Assembly (NCBI RefSeq): GCF_000003815.2
Contig: NC_049984.1
Span: 15,320,158-15,384,157 of the forward strand
DNA from: Branchiostoma floridae
Lineage: Eukaryota > Chordata > Leptocardii > Amphioxiformes > Branchiostomatidae
Direction: 5' to 3'
DNA: 64,000 nucleotides
A program made the translations under genes and the position numbers. The notes beneath the pieces are model-generated. The model was not told where the DNA came from and searched no databases. It was given only the letters and a program-made list of their open reading frames with translations. Of the stretch, positions 24,011-34,450 are shown one piece after another; positions within the stretch are counted from its first letter, which is position 1, and each line of letters opens with the position of its first letter.

Positions 24011-25168
24011 ATTTTAACTTCCCCCTCACGTACGGTACATGTACCTTGATGTGTGTCACAGGCTGAGGAAAACGACTTGATACTCCCCGAGCGAAGTGCA
24101 GCATTATGTCACCACTCCTCATGGCAATAACTGTGGGCGTCCATTTCGCGTCGGTTGAAATAACGACCAGTTATACACACGGGTGCTTACTTTCAAAATG
24201 TCTAGGTCATAAAACTGGTTTCATTGTCAATAAGAATAATAATAAGAAAATGACAATGATTCTAAGTCTTACCATTTACGTGTTCGTACTTCTTATTTCC
24301 TACCTTAATTTAAGAAGTCCTAAACTCCAGAAGGGAGTATTACTTTCCGATAAATATCAATTTCACAAAGTAAAATGCATGCTTCACATTATACGAGTTC
24401 CCACAAGTATCGTATGCATAAAAAAGCAATTCAGTATTCTACTAAACTTCCCAAGTACACTCTAATTAAATCAAGGAATCTGATCCTATGGCTGAATACA
24501 ATGTGTGTGATAACACCTCACAAAAGCTAGATTTCAGAACTAATTTAAGAGGAGATAAGAAGAACTTGCTAGGCGTTCTTTAATATCTTATCAGTATTTG
24601 GCATTCATGGTGTGCTTATCACCTCTCATTTATGCCTAAACTATTCAGGATAAAGGAAGTGTCTATACGTACAGAGAATACACGGGTAGGGTCTCCATGG
24701 GTTTAGTGAGTGTCATATTGGATGGAAGCTCTGACGAAGGTGTCTGAGAGACATCGAAACGTAAACAATGTAAGCACCTACTGGTAATGTAATATTTGCA
24801 ATAAACTTTACTTATTCCTGTAACAAGAATTTTCCTTCATCCTATATTCTACCAACCTGATGAAACTATTTTCGGGAGTGTCATATTGTTTGACAAACAC
24901 ACGTCTCGTAATTCACCACAAGTGGAATTCTGCAAAAAGTCGTCTAATTATGTTTTCACTGATACATTTTGGAACATAACAGTTCCTTTTGGGGTTAAGT
25001 TCTCCTTTAACAGACTGGTATCTGTTTCATACTTTAAAACATCGCAACCAACAGATAGTATAGCGACGTACGCACTAACAATGACGTTAGCTATCTACGG
25101 TGAGACCATAGTCAGATGTTATGCGAATGAAAAGCTCATCTGTGTTGGTAAATTGCATATTGAAAAAA
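24011..25168. other. Intergenic or decayed retroelement
   Basis: Frames at 24106-24465 and 24886-25209 lack recognisable motifs; the second runs into the inverted repeat. The hammerhead-like motif at 24728 suggests Penelope-type debris. Confidence 0.4.
24728..24784 (+). ncRNA. Hammerhead-ribozyme-like motif (Penelope-type tail?)
   Basis: CTCTGACGAAGGTGTCTGAG AGACATCGAAACG carries a CUGACGA...GAAA core around a 6-bp stem (GGTGTC/GACATC). GAAACGTAAACAATGTA can form a short stem III with a GUA cleavage site, and AGC after it pairs with GCT before the core. One extra A sits between CTGACGA and stem II, so it may be inactive. It is followed by GCAATAAACTTTAC. Confidence 0.35.
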
Positions 25169-25368
25169 TATTAAACTTTGTCCCAACACAAAAAGGAAAC
25201 TCACCATAAATTTTCGGCCGAAGACTGCGACCTTCGTCAGATGAATGACATTTATGATTTATTTATTTATTTATTCGCGGCAACCTGACATCATCCTGGC
25301 GAAGATCGGAGTCTTCGGCCGAAACGTTATGGTGAGTTTACTTTTTGTGTTGGAACAAAGATTAAACT
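25169..25368. repeat. 200-bp inverted repeat with GAAACGTTATGG ends
   Basis: The left arm contains ACTCACCATAAATTTTCGGC and GACCTTCGTCAG; the right arm contains GTCTTCGGCCGAAACGTTAT and GGTGAGTTTACTTTTTGTGT. Reverse-complementing the left gives CTGACGAAGGTCGCAGTCTT, again hammerhead-like. A (TTTA)n run lies between. Confidence 0.65.
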
Positions 25369-25544
25369 TTTTTCACTATAGCCAGAAGTTGTAGTTGAAG
25401 AGACAGAACAGAGATCGCGCTTTTCCTTATAATCACTGAACCCACGCATGTCAACAATAGTAGGACTCTATATGCTAAATTGTTTCTTTTATAAAGTTGA
25501 ACTCTACAAATTTTGAAACAATACCCACATACTCATCGTGTTTA

Positions 25545-25601
25545 TTACCTTCACCAAGGAGGTTATATTTTGGGCGTTTGTCTGTGCGTTTCTGTATGTG
25601 T

Positions 25602-25690
<89 letters not shown>

Positions 25691-25890
25691 CTTCTGTCTA
25701 CCTGCCTGTCTGTCGGTCAACAGCATAACTCGAGAAGCCTTTGGTTGATCCTGCTAATATTTGGTAAAGGGGGGGGGGGGTAGAAAATTAGAAGGTCAAT
25801 TTCTGTACATGTGTGGTTGTGATTTTTGAGTGGTAGATAGCTCGATCCTGTGGCCGACAGTAAGTGCTATAACTTTGGGCCTCCTTTTTC
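25545..25890 (-). repeat. Microsatellite-bearing dispersed repeat, TG version
   Basis: CACCAAGGAGGTTATATTTT, then (TG)n at 25593-25690, then CAGCATAACTCGAGAAGCCT and a G11 run. It shares its flanks with 46570-46990, 54608-54780, 55700-55870, 30990-31210 and 19840-20400. Confidence 0.75.
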
Positions 25891-25966
25891 ATTTTATCTA
25901 TGACTGATACAGGTGGAAAACCTTCATGGACAGACAGACTGCCACTACGGCTACTGGCAATAGGAC

Positions 25967-26069
25967 TGAGTGAGTGAGTGAGTGAGTGAGTGAGTGAGTG
26001 AGTGAGTGAGTGAGTGAGTGAGTGAGTGAGTGAGTGAGTGAGTGAGTGAGTGAGTGAGTGAGTGAGTGT
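25967..26069. repeat. (TGAG)n microsatellite
   Basis: About 25 uninterrupted GAGT/TGAG units. Translates as THSL repeats on the minus strand; not a gene. Confidence 0.97.
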
Positions 26070-26349
26070 TGCATTTTCTTGTTTACAATTAGCGTTCAAG
26101 AAGGAACTTGTAATAAACTTTTCAAACGATTTTTTTGCGCAATTACCTTTTATAATTATAAATTATAGATTAAAGATATCTCGTCAAACTACTGGAGCGA
26201 TTTCCCCGTCTGCGTTGACGCAATTTTTTACGGTTTAATGGATTTGACGCCGTCCGACAGTCGTCAGAGGAGTGTTCATTTCACGCCATTCCCTATAACC
26301 TCCGTCATCGTGATCATAAGCTTTACTGTATAGATTGAGTAGGGTGTTA

Positions 26350-26826
26350 AGGTGGTATCTCACTGCACTTGGGGCACCGGTGCGGCACTGCGGGATCCGA
26401 AAGATTGAGTTTTTCACGCCATTCCGAAAGATTGACATTTCACGCCATTCCCTACAACCTCCGTCATCGTGATCATAAGCTTTACTGTATAGATTGAGTA
26501 GGGTGTTAAGGTGGTATCTCACTGCACTTGGGGCACCGGTGCGGCACTGCGGGATCCGAAAGATTGAGTTTTTCACGCCATTCCGAAAGATTGACATTTC
26601 ACGCCATTCCCTACAACCTCCGTCATCGTGATCATAAGCTTTACTGTATAGATTGAGTAGGGTGTTAAGGTGGTATCTCACTGCACTTGGGGCACCGGTG
26701 CGGCACTGCGGGATCCGAAAGATTGAGTTTTTCACGCCATTCCGAAAGATTGACATTTCACGCCATTCCCTACAACCTCCGTCATCGTGATCATAAGCTT
26801 TACTGTATAGATTGAGTAGGGTGTTA
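26350..26826. repeat. 159-bp perfect satellite, three units
   Basis: Units start at 26350, 26509 and 26668, followed by the parent MITE at 26827. By eye all three are identical. Each contains the first ~50 bp of a family B MITE and about 110 bp of left flank (CCTCCGTCATCGTGATCATA). As 159 is 53 codons, a spurious 201-aa minus-strand frame with identical 53-residue repeats appears. Confidence 0.92.
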
Positions 26827-27055
26827 AGGTGGTATCTCACTGCACTTGGGGCACCGGTGAGGCACTGCGGGATTCGAAAGATTACTCAACGAATTTCAGA
26901 GACTGGACGTCTTTTAAGAAAACGAATTTTCTTACGTTTTGTGTATCTTATTGTCTTTTACGAACTACGCAATATCTGAATTATAAACATTGCCGCAGTG
27001 AAGAACCCCGTAGTGTCGCATCGGTGCCCGAAGTACAGTGAGATAGACACCACCT
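26827..27055. mobile_element. MITE family B with TTA duplication, end of a satellite
   Basis: TTA|AGGTGGTATCTCACTG at the left, AGTGAGATAGACACCACCT|TTA at the right. Its left 50 bp is also present three more times upstream in the 159-bp array. Confidence 0.75.
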
Positions 27056-27361
27056 TTAAGCTAAGGGCACAACCCGCCGTACGTGCAATTTGTCCGTACG
27101 TTAATTTGGGAGTCACGTCCGCCACGTATTTCTGTAAACGTTCAGGGGGTGGGGGTGGGGGTGGGGGAGATCCGCAGCCCGATGGCACACAAAGTTTTGC
27201 CTGCACGTAAAGTTTTACGTCGTGTATATGCGTGCTCCAAAATCCGTCGGATTCTCTACGGAGGCGGTACTTACCACTTGCGGATCCCAAAAGATTGCCC
27301 ACGTTTTGGCACTTAGACATCACCTATTTGCACGTAGGGCGGGTTGTGCCCTTTGCTTAAG
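27056..27361. mobile_element. MITE family D, copy 2, with TTAA on both sides
   Basis: TTAAGCTAAGGGCACAACCC at the left and GGCGGGTTGTGCCC...GCTTAA at the right; about 28 bp of matched terminal repeat. The left TTAA overlaps the TTA duplication of the family B MITE just upstream. A short GGGGGT tandem lies inside. Confidence 0.7.
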
Positions 27362-28189
27362 TCAGATCTATGAAGCGCTCGGACTCCGCGTGGGTTTGGA
27401 TATCCCTTCAACTTGAAGAACGTTTTCATGGTACAGACAAACTTTGTTTCCAACTGTGATTAAAGTATGGTCAATCTGATAGGGATAAAACATGAAGAAT
27501 GTGTGCGTAGGTTGTTCAATCATGCTGGATGAAATGTCCGGATATCCTACAGTATTAAGTCGTAGGTCATTACTCAAAGGCGTAGGTTCGGGTTGGTTTT
27601 AATTTACGGACAGACAGATAGGTGGATACGTCATAGTTCAATTACTAACGTTAGTCTCAAAGTCTTTCTAGGGCCATAGCCTCTTTCAGCTCGGACTGCC
27701 AAACTTTTGAGCTCTTTCGTTTTCTTCGTGTACATGTATGCAATCTTCAAGCCTTCCAAAACATTTTTAGCATTACATTTTTTTTTTAGCAAAATAATTT
27801 TCATCATTCATCAACTTAGGCTAACGTCACATTTCCACAAAAAGGCCCGGTCGGGAAGGTTTCGGGAAGAAAGAACACAAAACGGACCTAAATTAATTCA
27901 ACAGCAAACTTTGCGCATATCTATTGGCATAAGCTTTAATTTTTCCGCAAACAGCCCGGCCAGGCCTTGAGTATATGAAATGTGACTTAGGCCTAAGTTC
28001 ATTGCCTAGAAGTGGTCAAATGGACTTCCATTGAACGAATACGTTCGAAGAAACGCACAATGGTCAATACAGGCTTCGGACATTCTGTATTTTCCTGACC
28101 ACCTAAACAGATGACCTTTAGAAGTCACGTCTTATTCCTTCATTTATCTTCTCATCTCCTTTTAACTTAATGTCGTTAGAGTTTCCTGC
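27362..28189. other. Intergenic, no gene seen
   Basis: Short frames only; 27776-27788 is a T-run. Confidence 0.5.
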
Positions 28190-29693
28190 ATAATTTATGT
28201 CCTACAGTTAGGTTGGAAACGAAGTTTAGTCCTCGAGCATCGGCACACATTACGTTCAATTACTTGGGATTAGGTCCATGAAACAAGCCTAAACTATTTC
28301 AGCACCGCTCAATCTAAGAGGATTTAGTGTGGTTCTGAGAGAGACGAGTTGCCTGCGCACTGCTCAGACGATTTTCCAGGAAGTATGGTAATGGATCAAG
28401 GGTCATCAAAAGGCTGTTGATTTTGAAGTTCTGGTGCGCGGACATAGAAGACGCGTATCTGTAATTAAATCCGTATAACCGTGACCTTCCTATGAAGCTA
28501 TATGTCACCGGACCAGTAGGGCAAGAAGTACAAAAACTGAGCAACCAAGAGTTCGGAGACCTCATACCTCATCTGTGTTGGTAGACGTAATTCTTGAACT
28601 AATCCAACACAGAAACTGGACGGTGGGCGCCATAGACTTCTTGCAACCTATGACCCACTGCTTACTGAGTCACGTGTTCTATCTGCATAACGTCACGACA
28701 CGGCAGCAGTGAATTGTTCATTCTTTGACAAAAGCTGGTGCTGTTCAGTCGAAGATTTAGACGAGTCCAATTTTTTGTGTTTGATTAATTTACAGTTAAA
28801 CTATTTCATGAGTGTTCTCCATAATTTATTTTCTACAGTTAAGTTGGAAACGAAGTTTAATCCTCAAGCTTCGGCACACATTAAGTTCAGTTACTTGAAA
28901 TTAGGTCCATGAAATAAGTCTAAACGATTTCAGCACCGCTCAATCTAAGAGGATTTAGTGTTGTTCTGAGAGAGACGAGTTGCCTGCGCACTGCTCAGAC
29001 GATTTTCCAGGAAGTATGGTAATGGATCAAAGGTCATCAAAAGGCTGTTGATTTTGAAGTTCTGGTGCGCGGACATAGAAGACGCGTATCTGTAATTAAA
29101 TCCGTATAACCGTGATCTTCCTAATGAAGCTATATGTCACCGGGCCAGTGGCGCAAGAAATAAAAAAAACTGAGCAAACAAGAGTTCGGAGACCCCATAC
29201 CTCATCTGTGTTGGTAGACGTCATTCTTGAACTAATCCAACACAGTAATTGGACGGTGGGCACCATAGACTTCCTGCAACTTATGATCCACTGCTCACTG
29301 AGTCACGTGTTCTATCTGCATAACGTCACGACACGGCAGCAGTAAATTGTTCATTCTTTGACAAAGACTGGTGCTGTTCAGTCGAAGATATGGACCAGTC
29401 CAAATTTTGTCTTTGATTAATTTACAGTTAAACTATTTTAAGAGTGTTCTCCATAATTCATTTTCTACAGTTAGGTTGGAAACAAAGTTTAATCCTCAAG
29501 CTTTGGCACACATTACGTTAAATTACACTAGGATTAGGTCCATGAAACAAGTCTAAACTCTTTCAGCACCGCTCAATCTAAGAGGATTTAGTGTTGTTCT
29601 GAGAGAGACGAGTTGCCTGCGCACTGCACAGACGATTTTCCAGGAAGTATGGTAATGGATCAAGGGTCATCAAAAGGCTGTTGATTTTGGTAA

Positions 29694-29922
29694 GGCCCCC
29701 ATTACACTAGACGGCGATCGCGCTACGCTCTGACTGCGACCTAAATAGCATATGTGTAACCTTCACTTTCATACTAGGTATATCATAAAAAACGTAAAAG
29801 TGTGACTGAGAAGACAACAAAAGGTGTAAAAATATCCGTTTCTTTCCTATCGTTGAGCAATCATTAAAATATTAGGTCGCAGAGAGAGCGCGGCGAAAGC
29901 GTCGTCCTAGAGGAAAGGGGGT
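29694..29922 (+). mobile_element. MITE family A inside array copy 3
   Basis: GGCCCCCATTACACTAGACG at the left end and CTAGAGGAAAGGGGGTATA at the right; the internal CTGCGACC / GGTCGCAG inverted repeat is present. It interrupts the third unit of the 630-bp array. Confidence 0.75.
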
Positions 29923-30548
29923 ATAAGCAGACATACAAGAGGCGTATCTGTAATTAAATCCGTTTAACCGTGACCTTCCTATGAAGCTATATGTCACCGG
30001 ACCAGTGGGACAAGAAGTAAAAAAACTGAGCAAACAAGAGTTTGGAGACCTCATACCTCATCTGTGTTGGTAGACTTCATTCTTGAACTAACCCAGCACA
30101 AAAATTGGACGGTGGACGGTGGGTGCCATAGACTTCCTGCAACTTATGATCCACTGCTCACTGCGTCATGTGTTCTATCTGCATAACGTCATGACACGGC
30201 AGCAGTGAATTGTTCATTCTTTGACAAAGGCTGGTGCTGTTCAGTCGAAGATAAGGACGAGTCCAATTTTTGTGTTTGCTTTTACAATTAAACTATTTCA
30301 AGAGTGTTAATTTATTTTCTACAGTTAAGTTGGAAACGAAGTTTGATCCTCGAGCATCGGCACACATTACGTTCAATTACATGGGATTAGGTCCATGAAA
30401 CAAGTCTATACTTTTTCAGCACCGCTCAATCTAAGAGGATTTAGTGTTGTACTGAGACAGACGAGTTGCCTGAGCACTGCGCAGACGATTTTCCAGGAAG
30501 TATGGTAATGGAGCAAGGGTCATCAAAAGGCTGTTGATTTCGAATGGT

Positions 30549-30795
30549 TATACCCCCCTTTCCGCTAGGACGGCGATCTCGCCGCGCTCTCCCTCTGCGA
30601 CCTAAATTTTGACATATCGCTCAACGAATTGTATAGAAAAGAAACGAATCTTTTTACACTTTGCGTGTTTTGTTGTGTTCTTAGTCACACTTTTACGTTT
30701 TGTATAGTATACTCAGTGTGAAGCGAAGGTTACACATACCCTATTTAGGTCGCAGTGAGAGCGCAGAGCGATCGTCTTCTAGTGGAAAGGGGGCC
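30549..30795 (-). mobile_element. MITE family A inside array copy 4, inverted
   Basis: Ends are TATACCCCCCTTTCCGCTAG and CTAGTGGAAAGGGGGCCC. Its core is the reverse complement of the core at 29694-29922, yet it sits at the same place within the array unit. Confidence 0.75.
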
Positions 30796-30989
30796 CAAGC
30801 GGACATAGAAGAGTCGTATCTGTAATTGAATCCGTATATCCGTGACCTTCCTAATGAAGTTATATGTCACCGGACCAGTGGGCAAACAGACAGAGAACTA
30901 AGCAAACAAAAGTTCGGAGACCTCATGCCTCCATGCAACAAAGCTATCTACCACCAAAATTCAAGACTTTAGCATGTCCAGGTCAAAAG

Positions 30990-31215
30990 ATACAAAAAGA
31001 TTGGGGTTCTGCTGCAGTACCAAGGTCATACACCAGGGGGTCCGAAATCTACCTTGACCTTCGTCTTATACCTATACCTACATACCAAATATCGTTACAA
31101 TCCCTCCAGAGTTTCTAGAGTTATGCTGACCACAAATATCCGGAAATACAAACAGACAGACACACCAACAACTATATCTCCATTTTTCATGGAGGCAATA
31201 ATAAGGAGAAGGTCG
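30990..31215 (+). repeat. Microsatellite-bearing repeat, opposite strand
   Basis: TTCTGCTGCAGTACCAAGG, CTACATACCAAATATCGTTA, GAGTTATGCTGACCACAAAT, then short ACAGACAGACACACC and a CATGGAGGCAATAA end. Confidence 0.6.
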
Positions 31216-31239
31216 AAATTCCCCACCAACCTCTGCTTG

Positions 31240-31440
31240 GAGAGTATGATTGTATAACCTGTATCTGTGTCTATAACTAGCTGCAGGTACAAGGTATAAA
31301 CGCCTTAAACACCAGATTTGCAGGCAGCAGCTGGTTATATTACACTGAACTACCTGTCACACCTGACCTTTACACATCTGGCTGTAAGCCCTTTTTTATA
31401 TCTATCTAGTGAGAATACCCCTACTGTACTCGGCGACATT
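31240..31440. repeat. Host repeat P, copy without MITE
   Basis: ACCTGTATCTGTGTCTATAA ... CGCCTTAAACACCAG ... CTGGTTATATTACACTGAAC. It is the unoccupied relative of 6080-6830 and 32060-32530, where family B MITEs sit at the TTAA point. Confidence 0.6.
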
Positions 31441-31621
31441 TGGGTTCCGCGCTGCGATAGTTCTATAGGGAAAAACTAATAAATTGAAACCTCCTAGCAC
31501 TTCAAGGGAAGAGTATTTCTTGATCTTCTTTGATCTGGTATTAGATACTGTGTTCTGCATTTATAGTCCCTGATTCGTGTCAGAAACCCAGATATATAAC
31601 GCGTATGCTACGTCACATTTA

Positions 31622-31821
31622 GCCGCTGGGTAACCTATATCCGTTGTTTTTTAAAAAGGTATCTATTGATATCAAGCCGACGGACTGCGCTTTCTAATTA
31701 TAACCGCAATAATTTGAATATATTGTAATTTGAAACCACCAGTTGTCCGTCGACTTGATATCCTTTAACACTTTATTTAAAAAAACGGATATAGGTTACC
31801 CCGCGGATAAAGGAGAACTAG
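31622..31821. mobile_element. MITE family E, copy 2
   Basis: GGGTAACCTATATCCGTTGT at the left and ACGGATATAGGTTACCCCGC plus GGATAAAGGAGAACTAGAG at the right; the inner arms pair (GATATCAAGCCGACGGAC against GTCCGTCGACTTGATATC). Confidence 0.7.
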
Positions 31822-32133
31822 AGTTACAGTATTTTTACAAACTGCGCCACAAAAGGTCGATGAGAGAACGTAACAACAGCAATCTTTATGCTTTATCTAA
31901 GACTGATGAGTTTCTATCATGGGAGCTGAAATGGCTTTAGGGCATGCCAACACATTACTGGGGCAATATATAGGCTGAAGTTGATTAGGCAAAATCTTTT
32001 AAGACTTTTGGTTGCCACAGGATAAGAGTGTCCTTCAAGTGACAGTGGTAGTAGCTTGCTCAAAGAGTGCAAGTTTTTTTTTCTGTATCTATGTCTGTAT
32101 CTATATAGCCAGTATAGCCGCCCTTCGGTGTAA

Positions 32134-32377
32134 AGGTGCACTCTCACATCACTTGGGGCACCGTTGCGGCACTGCGGGGTTCGTTTACTACGGCACATTT
32201 TGACATTTTCGCGATTTTTAATGATTTAGATATTGCGTAATACGTAAAAGTATGACTTAGAAGACAACGAAATATACAAAACGGAAGAAAATTCGTTCTT
32301 TATCTTTGAAATTCGTTGAGTATCTTTCGAACCCCGCAGGACCGCACCGGTGCCGCAAGTGCAGTGAGAGTCCACCT
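32134..32377. mobile_element. MITE family B copy
   Basis: TAA|AGGTGCACTCTCACATC at the left and GTGCAGTGAGAGTCCACCT|TGA at the right. The duplication differs by one base (TAA/TGA). The core and TIR are well kept. Confidence 0.75.
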
Positions 32378-33280
32378 TGACACACCAGCTTCGCAGGCAC
32401 GTGGCGCGAAAGTAGCTGGTTATATTACACTGAACGACCTGTCACACCAAACTTTTGAACATCTATCTTCAAACGTTCTTTAAAGCTATCCAGTGAAGAT
32501 GCCCCTTCTGTACTTGGTTAGCAAGTTTTACTATACGATAGTTCTAGGAAAGTACGGATGCATGTTTGTCAATGTATGCAAGAACATTAGGTCCTTGCGT
32601 CTGGAATTGATTACAGAATGGTAAATCTTTACTCAAAGTAGAGCTGAAAAGATAAACAGCCAAGAAGACTCGACAGTCAAATTGTTTAATCGATATTTCA
32701 ATATCCTATAACGTTCGTTTTCATATGCATAACACTGCGTTTAGACTACTCCACTTTCGTCAGTGTCAGAAACATCGCACAGAAGAAATGGTTGGAATTC
32801 TTGAAGACCTTCTGTCAATGATTCTTAACGAAGAATCAATCATTCGGAACACATTACAGGAGATCTTAATTCACTGTAATGGATATTTAATGTGAAATCC
32901 ATGCCAATATAGCAGCGTCTCATTGATTAACCTAAAGGTTACTTCACTTTCGGTCCGGCATTCCCAGTCGGTTGGGCCTTCATCCTACAAATTTCGTATG
33001 TATGTCAGAAGCCAACTACTTGCGCTGTGAAATTGGTTGTAAATTGGAAAATGAATCGAGTTCTGCGAAGCTCATCTTTGAAAGTTGGGTGCAGATTCTC
33101 GTAATCTATCGCTCGCTGCTCTGTAAAGAGAGAGCAAGTTGTGTGACCCATGTTAACTAGTTCTGGGACTATGTCTGACGCTGACTCAGTTCTAAGCTCT
33201 TGGTTAGCTTGAGGTGATACGTTGCATTACGTGGGATGCTTCACATGCTCTATGATGAAAAAAGAATCATGCAGCCAATA

Positions 33281-33512
33281 CCTCCATTCCACTAGAGTGG
33301 CGATCTCGCTGCCCCTGCAGTACAACATAAGACTTGACAGAGCACTCAACGAATTCCATACTATTAGATAAAAAGCGAGTTTTTGTACGCTGTGTGTTTA
33401 GTTGTCTTTTAAGTCATACTTTTATACATTTTGCATGATATCGTAAATGGTAAAGTCAAGGGTTACGGCTCTCAGAGATGTCGCAGTGCGATAGCTATCT
33501 GGTGAAATGGCG
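33281..33512. mobile_element. MITE family A, divergent copy
   Basis: CCTCCATTCCACTAGAGTGG at the left and CTGGTGAAATGGCG at the right; the internal ACTCAACGAATTCC and TGTGTGTTTAGTTGTCTTTT segments match the family core. Confidence 0.55.
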
Positions 33513-33559
33513 CCAGTCTGTTGATGCTTGTGATCTCTATGATAAAAAAGAACCAGTAA

Positions 33560-34140
33560 ACTATGTAATCTAAACAGCAAATGCCAAGAGCTTTATCCCT
33601 GGACGACACTGTCGCGAATTCCAACAATTCATAACAGACAGTTTCAGATACTATTCCCGTCATATCGCGATATTATTATGTTATATCATTTCATAGTTAT
33701 GACGTTCGTTGAAGAGATTCATTAGTCACGTATGTACACAGTTGATAGAAATTTCATCAAGCAGTGACTAATTCTTAAATGTACCTCCACATATGCCTCG
33801 CAAGAAAGCGGGGTGAGGGGGTAGAAGATCAACGCAAGTCTCGACATAGTTCACACAACTCTCGCGAGAACTAGGTCACTCCGTGAACAAGATGGACTGA
33901 TAGCCATCGAAAATTTGGAGGTACGCGTGTTAACCTTTAAAAAGTAGTCACTGGTTGATGAAAACTCTATTAACGGAATCAGTTAAGTTAGTAATCTAAA
34001 CAACAAATGAAAGACACTGTCGTGAATTTAAAAAAATTCATAATAATTTGAGATATTCTTTTCTTTCAGCTTGCAATCACAGAATGATAGAACCACGCTT
34101 CCCGTCATATCGCGACGATAATTATGTAATATTATGTTAT
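33560..34140. repeat. Direct duplication around TCTCGCGAGA
   Basis: 33560-33710 and 33990-34150 share GTAATCTAAACA.CAAATG, GACACTGTCG.GAATT, CCCGTCATATCGCGA and TAGTTATGACG. Confidence 0.55.
33860..33869. promoter_or_regulatory. TCTCGCGAGA palindrome
   Basis: A perfect 10-bp palindrome, the motif known in vertebrates as a BANP-type core promoter element. An ATG lies about 20 bp downstream but opens only a three-codon frame. No transcript unit was identified, so function is unproven. Confidence 0.25.
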
Positions 34141-34344
34141 AGTTATGACGATAATTTATGGCTTCAAAATGAGAGGCACTAAAAAAGAACTTGTGGACGA
34201 CCTACCACCTGTTATTGGCAGGCCGCCATTTTTATGACGTAGTCGTACCCGTAAATTTGGTCTCGCCAGGTCGCTTGGCTCCATTCCGCAAAACGACGAT
34301 CTCGTTCTGGCGTAAATTGGATTTTTGCACTCTTTCACTTCATG

Positions 34345-34450
34345 ATTGGAACATTATAGAAATATGAAAGTATAACTGAGAAGAGTGCAAAACACACAAA
34401 GCGTAAAAAGTGCTATTTTATGTACGATATTCGTTGAGCGATCTGTCAAA
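34345..34450. mobile_element. MITE family A internal fragment
   Basis: AAAGTATAACTGAGAAGAGT and ATTCGTTGAGCGATCTGTCA match the family core; the terminal repeats are missing. Confidence 0.4.

Larger units (their letters stand above)
28190..30945. repeat. Four-copy ~630-bp tandem array
   Basis: Units begin near 28190, 28821, 29454 and 30307. Each holds GTTGGAAACGAAGTTT, TTTCAGCACCGCTCAATCTA, GACGAGTTGCCTGCGCACTG and GAAGCTATATGTCACCGG. Copies 3 and 4 each carry a family A MITE. Related fragments occur at 38470-38700 and 62940-63095. Confidence 0.9.

Noticed and set aside
22724-24122. Many Ser/Leu-rich or Glu/Arg-rich frames on both strands
   Set aside because: Translations of GA/TC microsatellites.
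25475-26099. Cys/Val, Thr/His and THSL repeat frames
   Set aside because: Translations of (TG)n and (TGAG)n microsatellites.
25920-26100. CRISPR-like regular repeat
   Set aside because: Simple tetranucleotide repeat with no spacers, in a eukaryotic contig.
26235-26840. 201-aa minus-strand frame of identical 53-residue repeats
   Set aside because: It is the 159-bp satellite, whose period is divisible by three; no start context or splice support.
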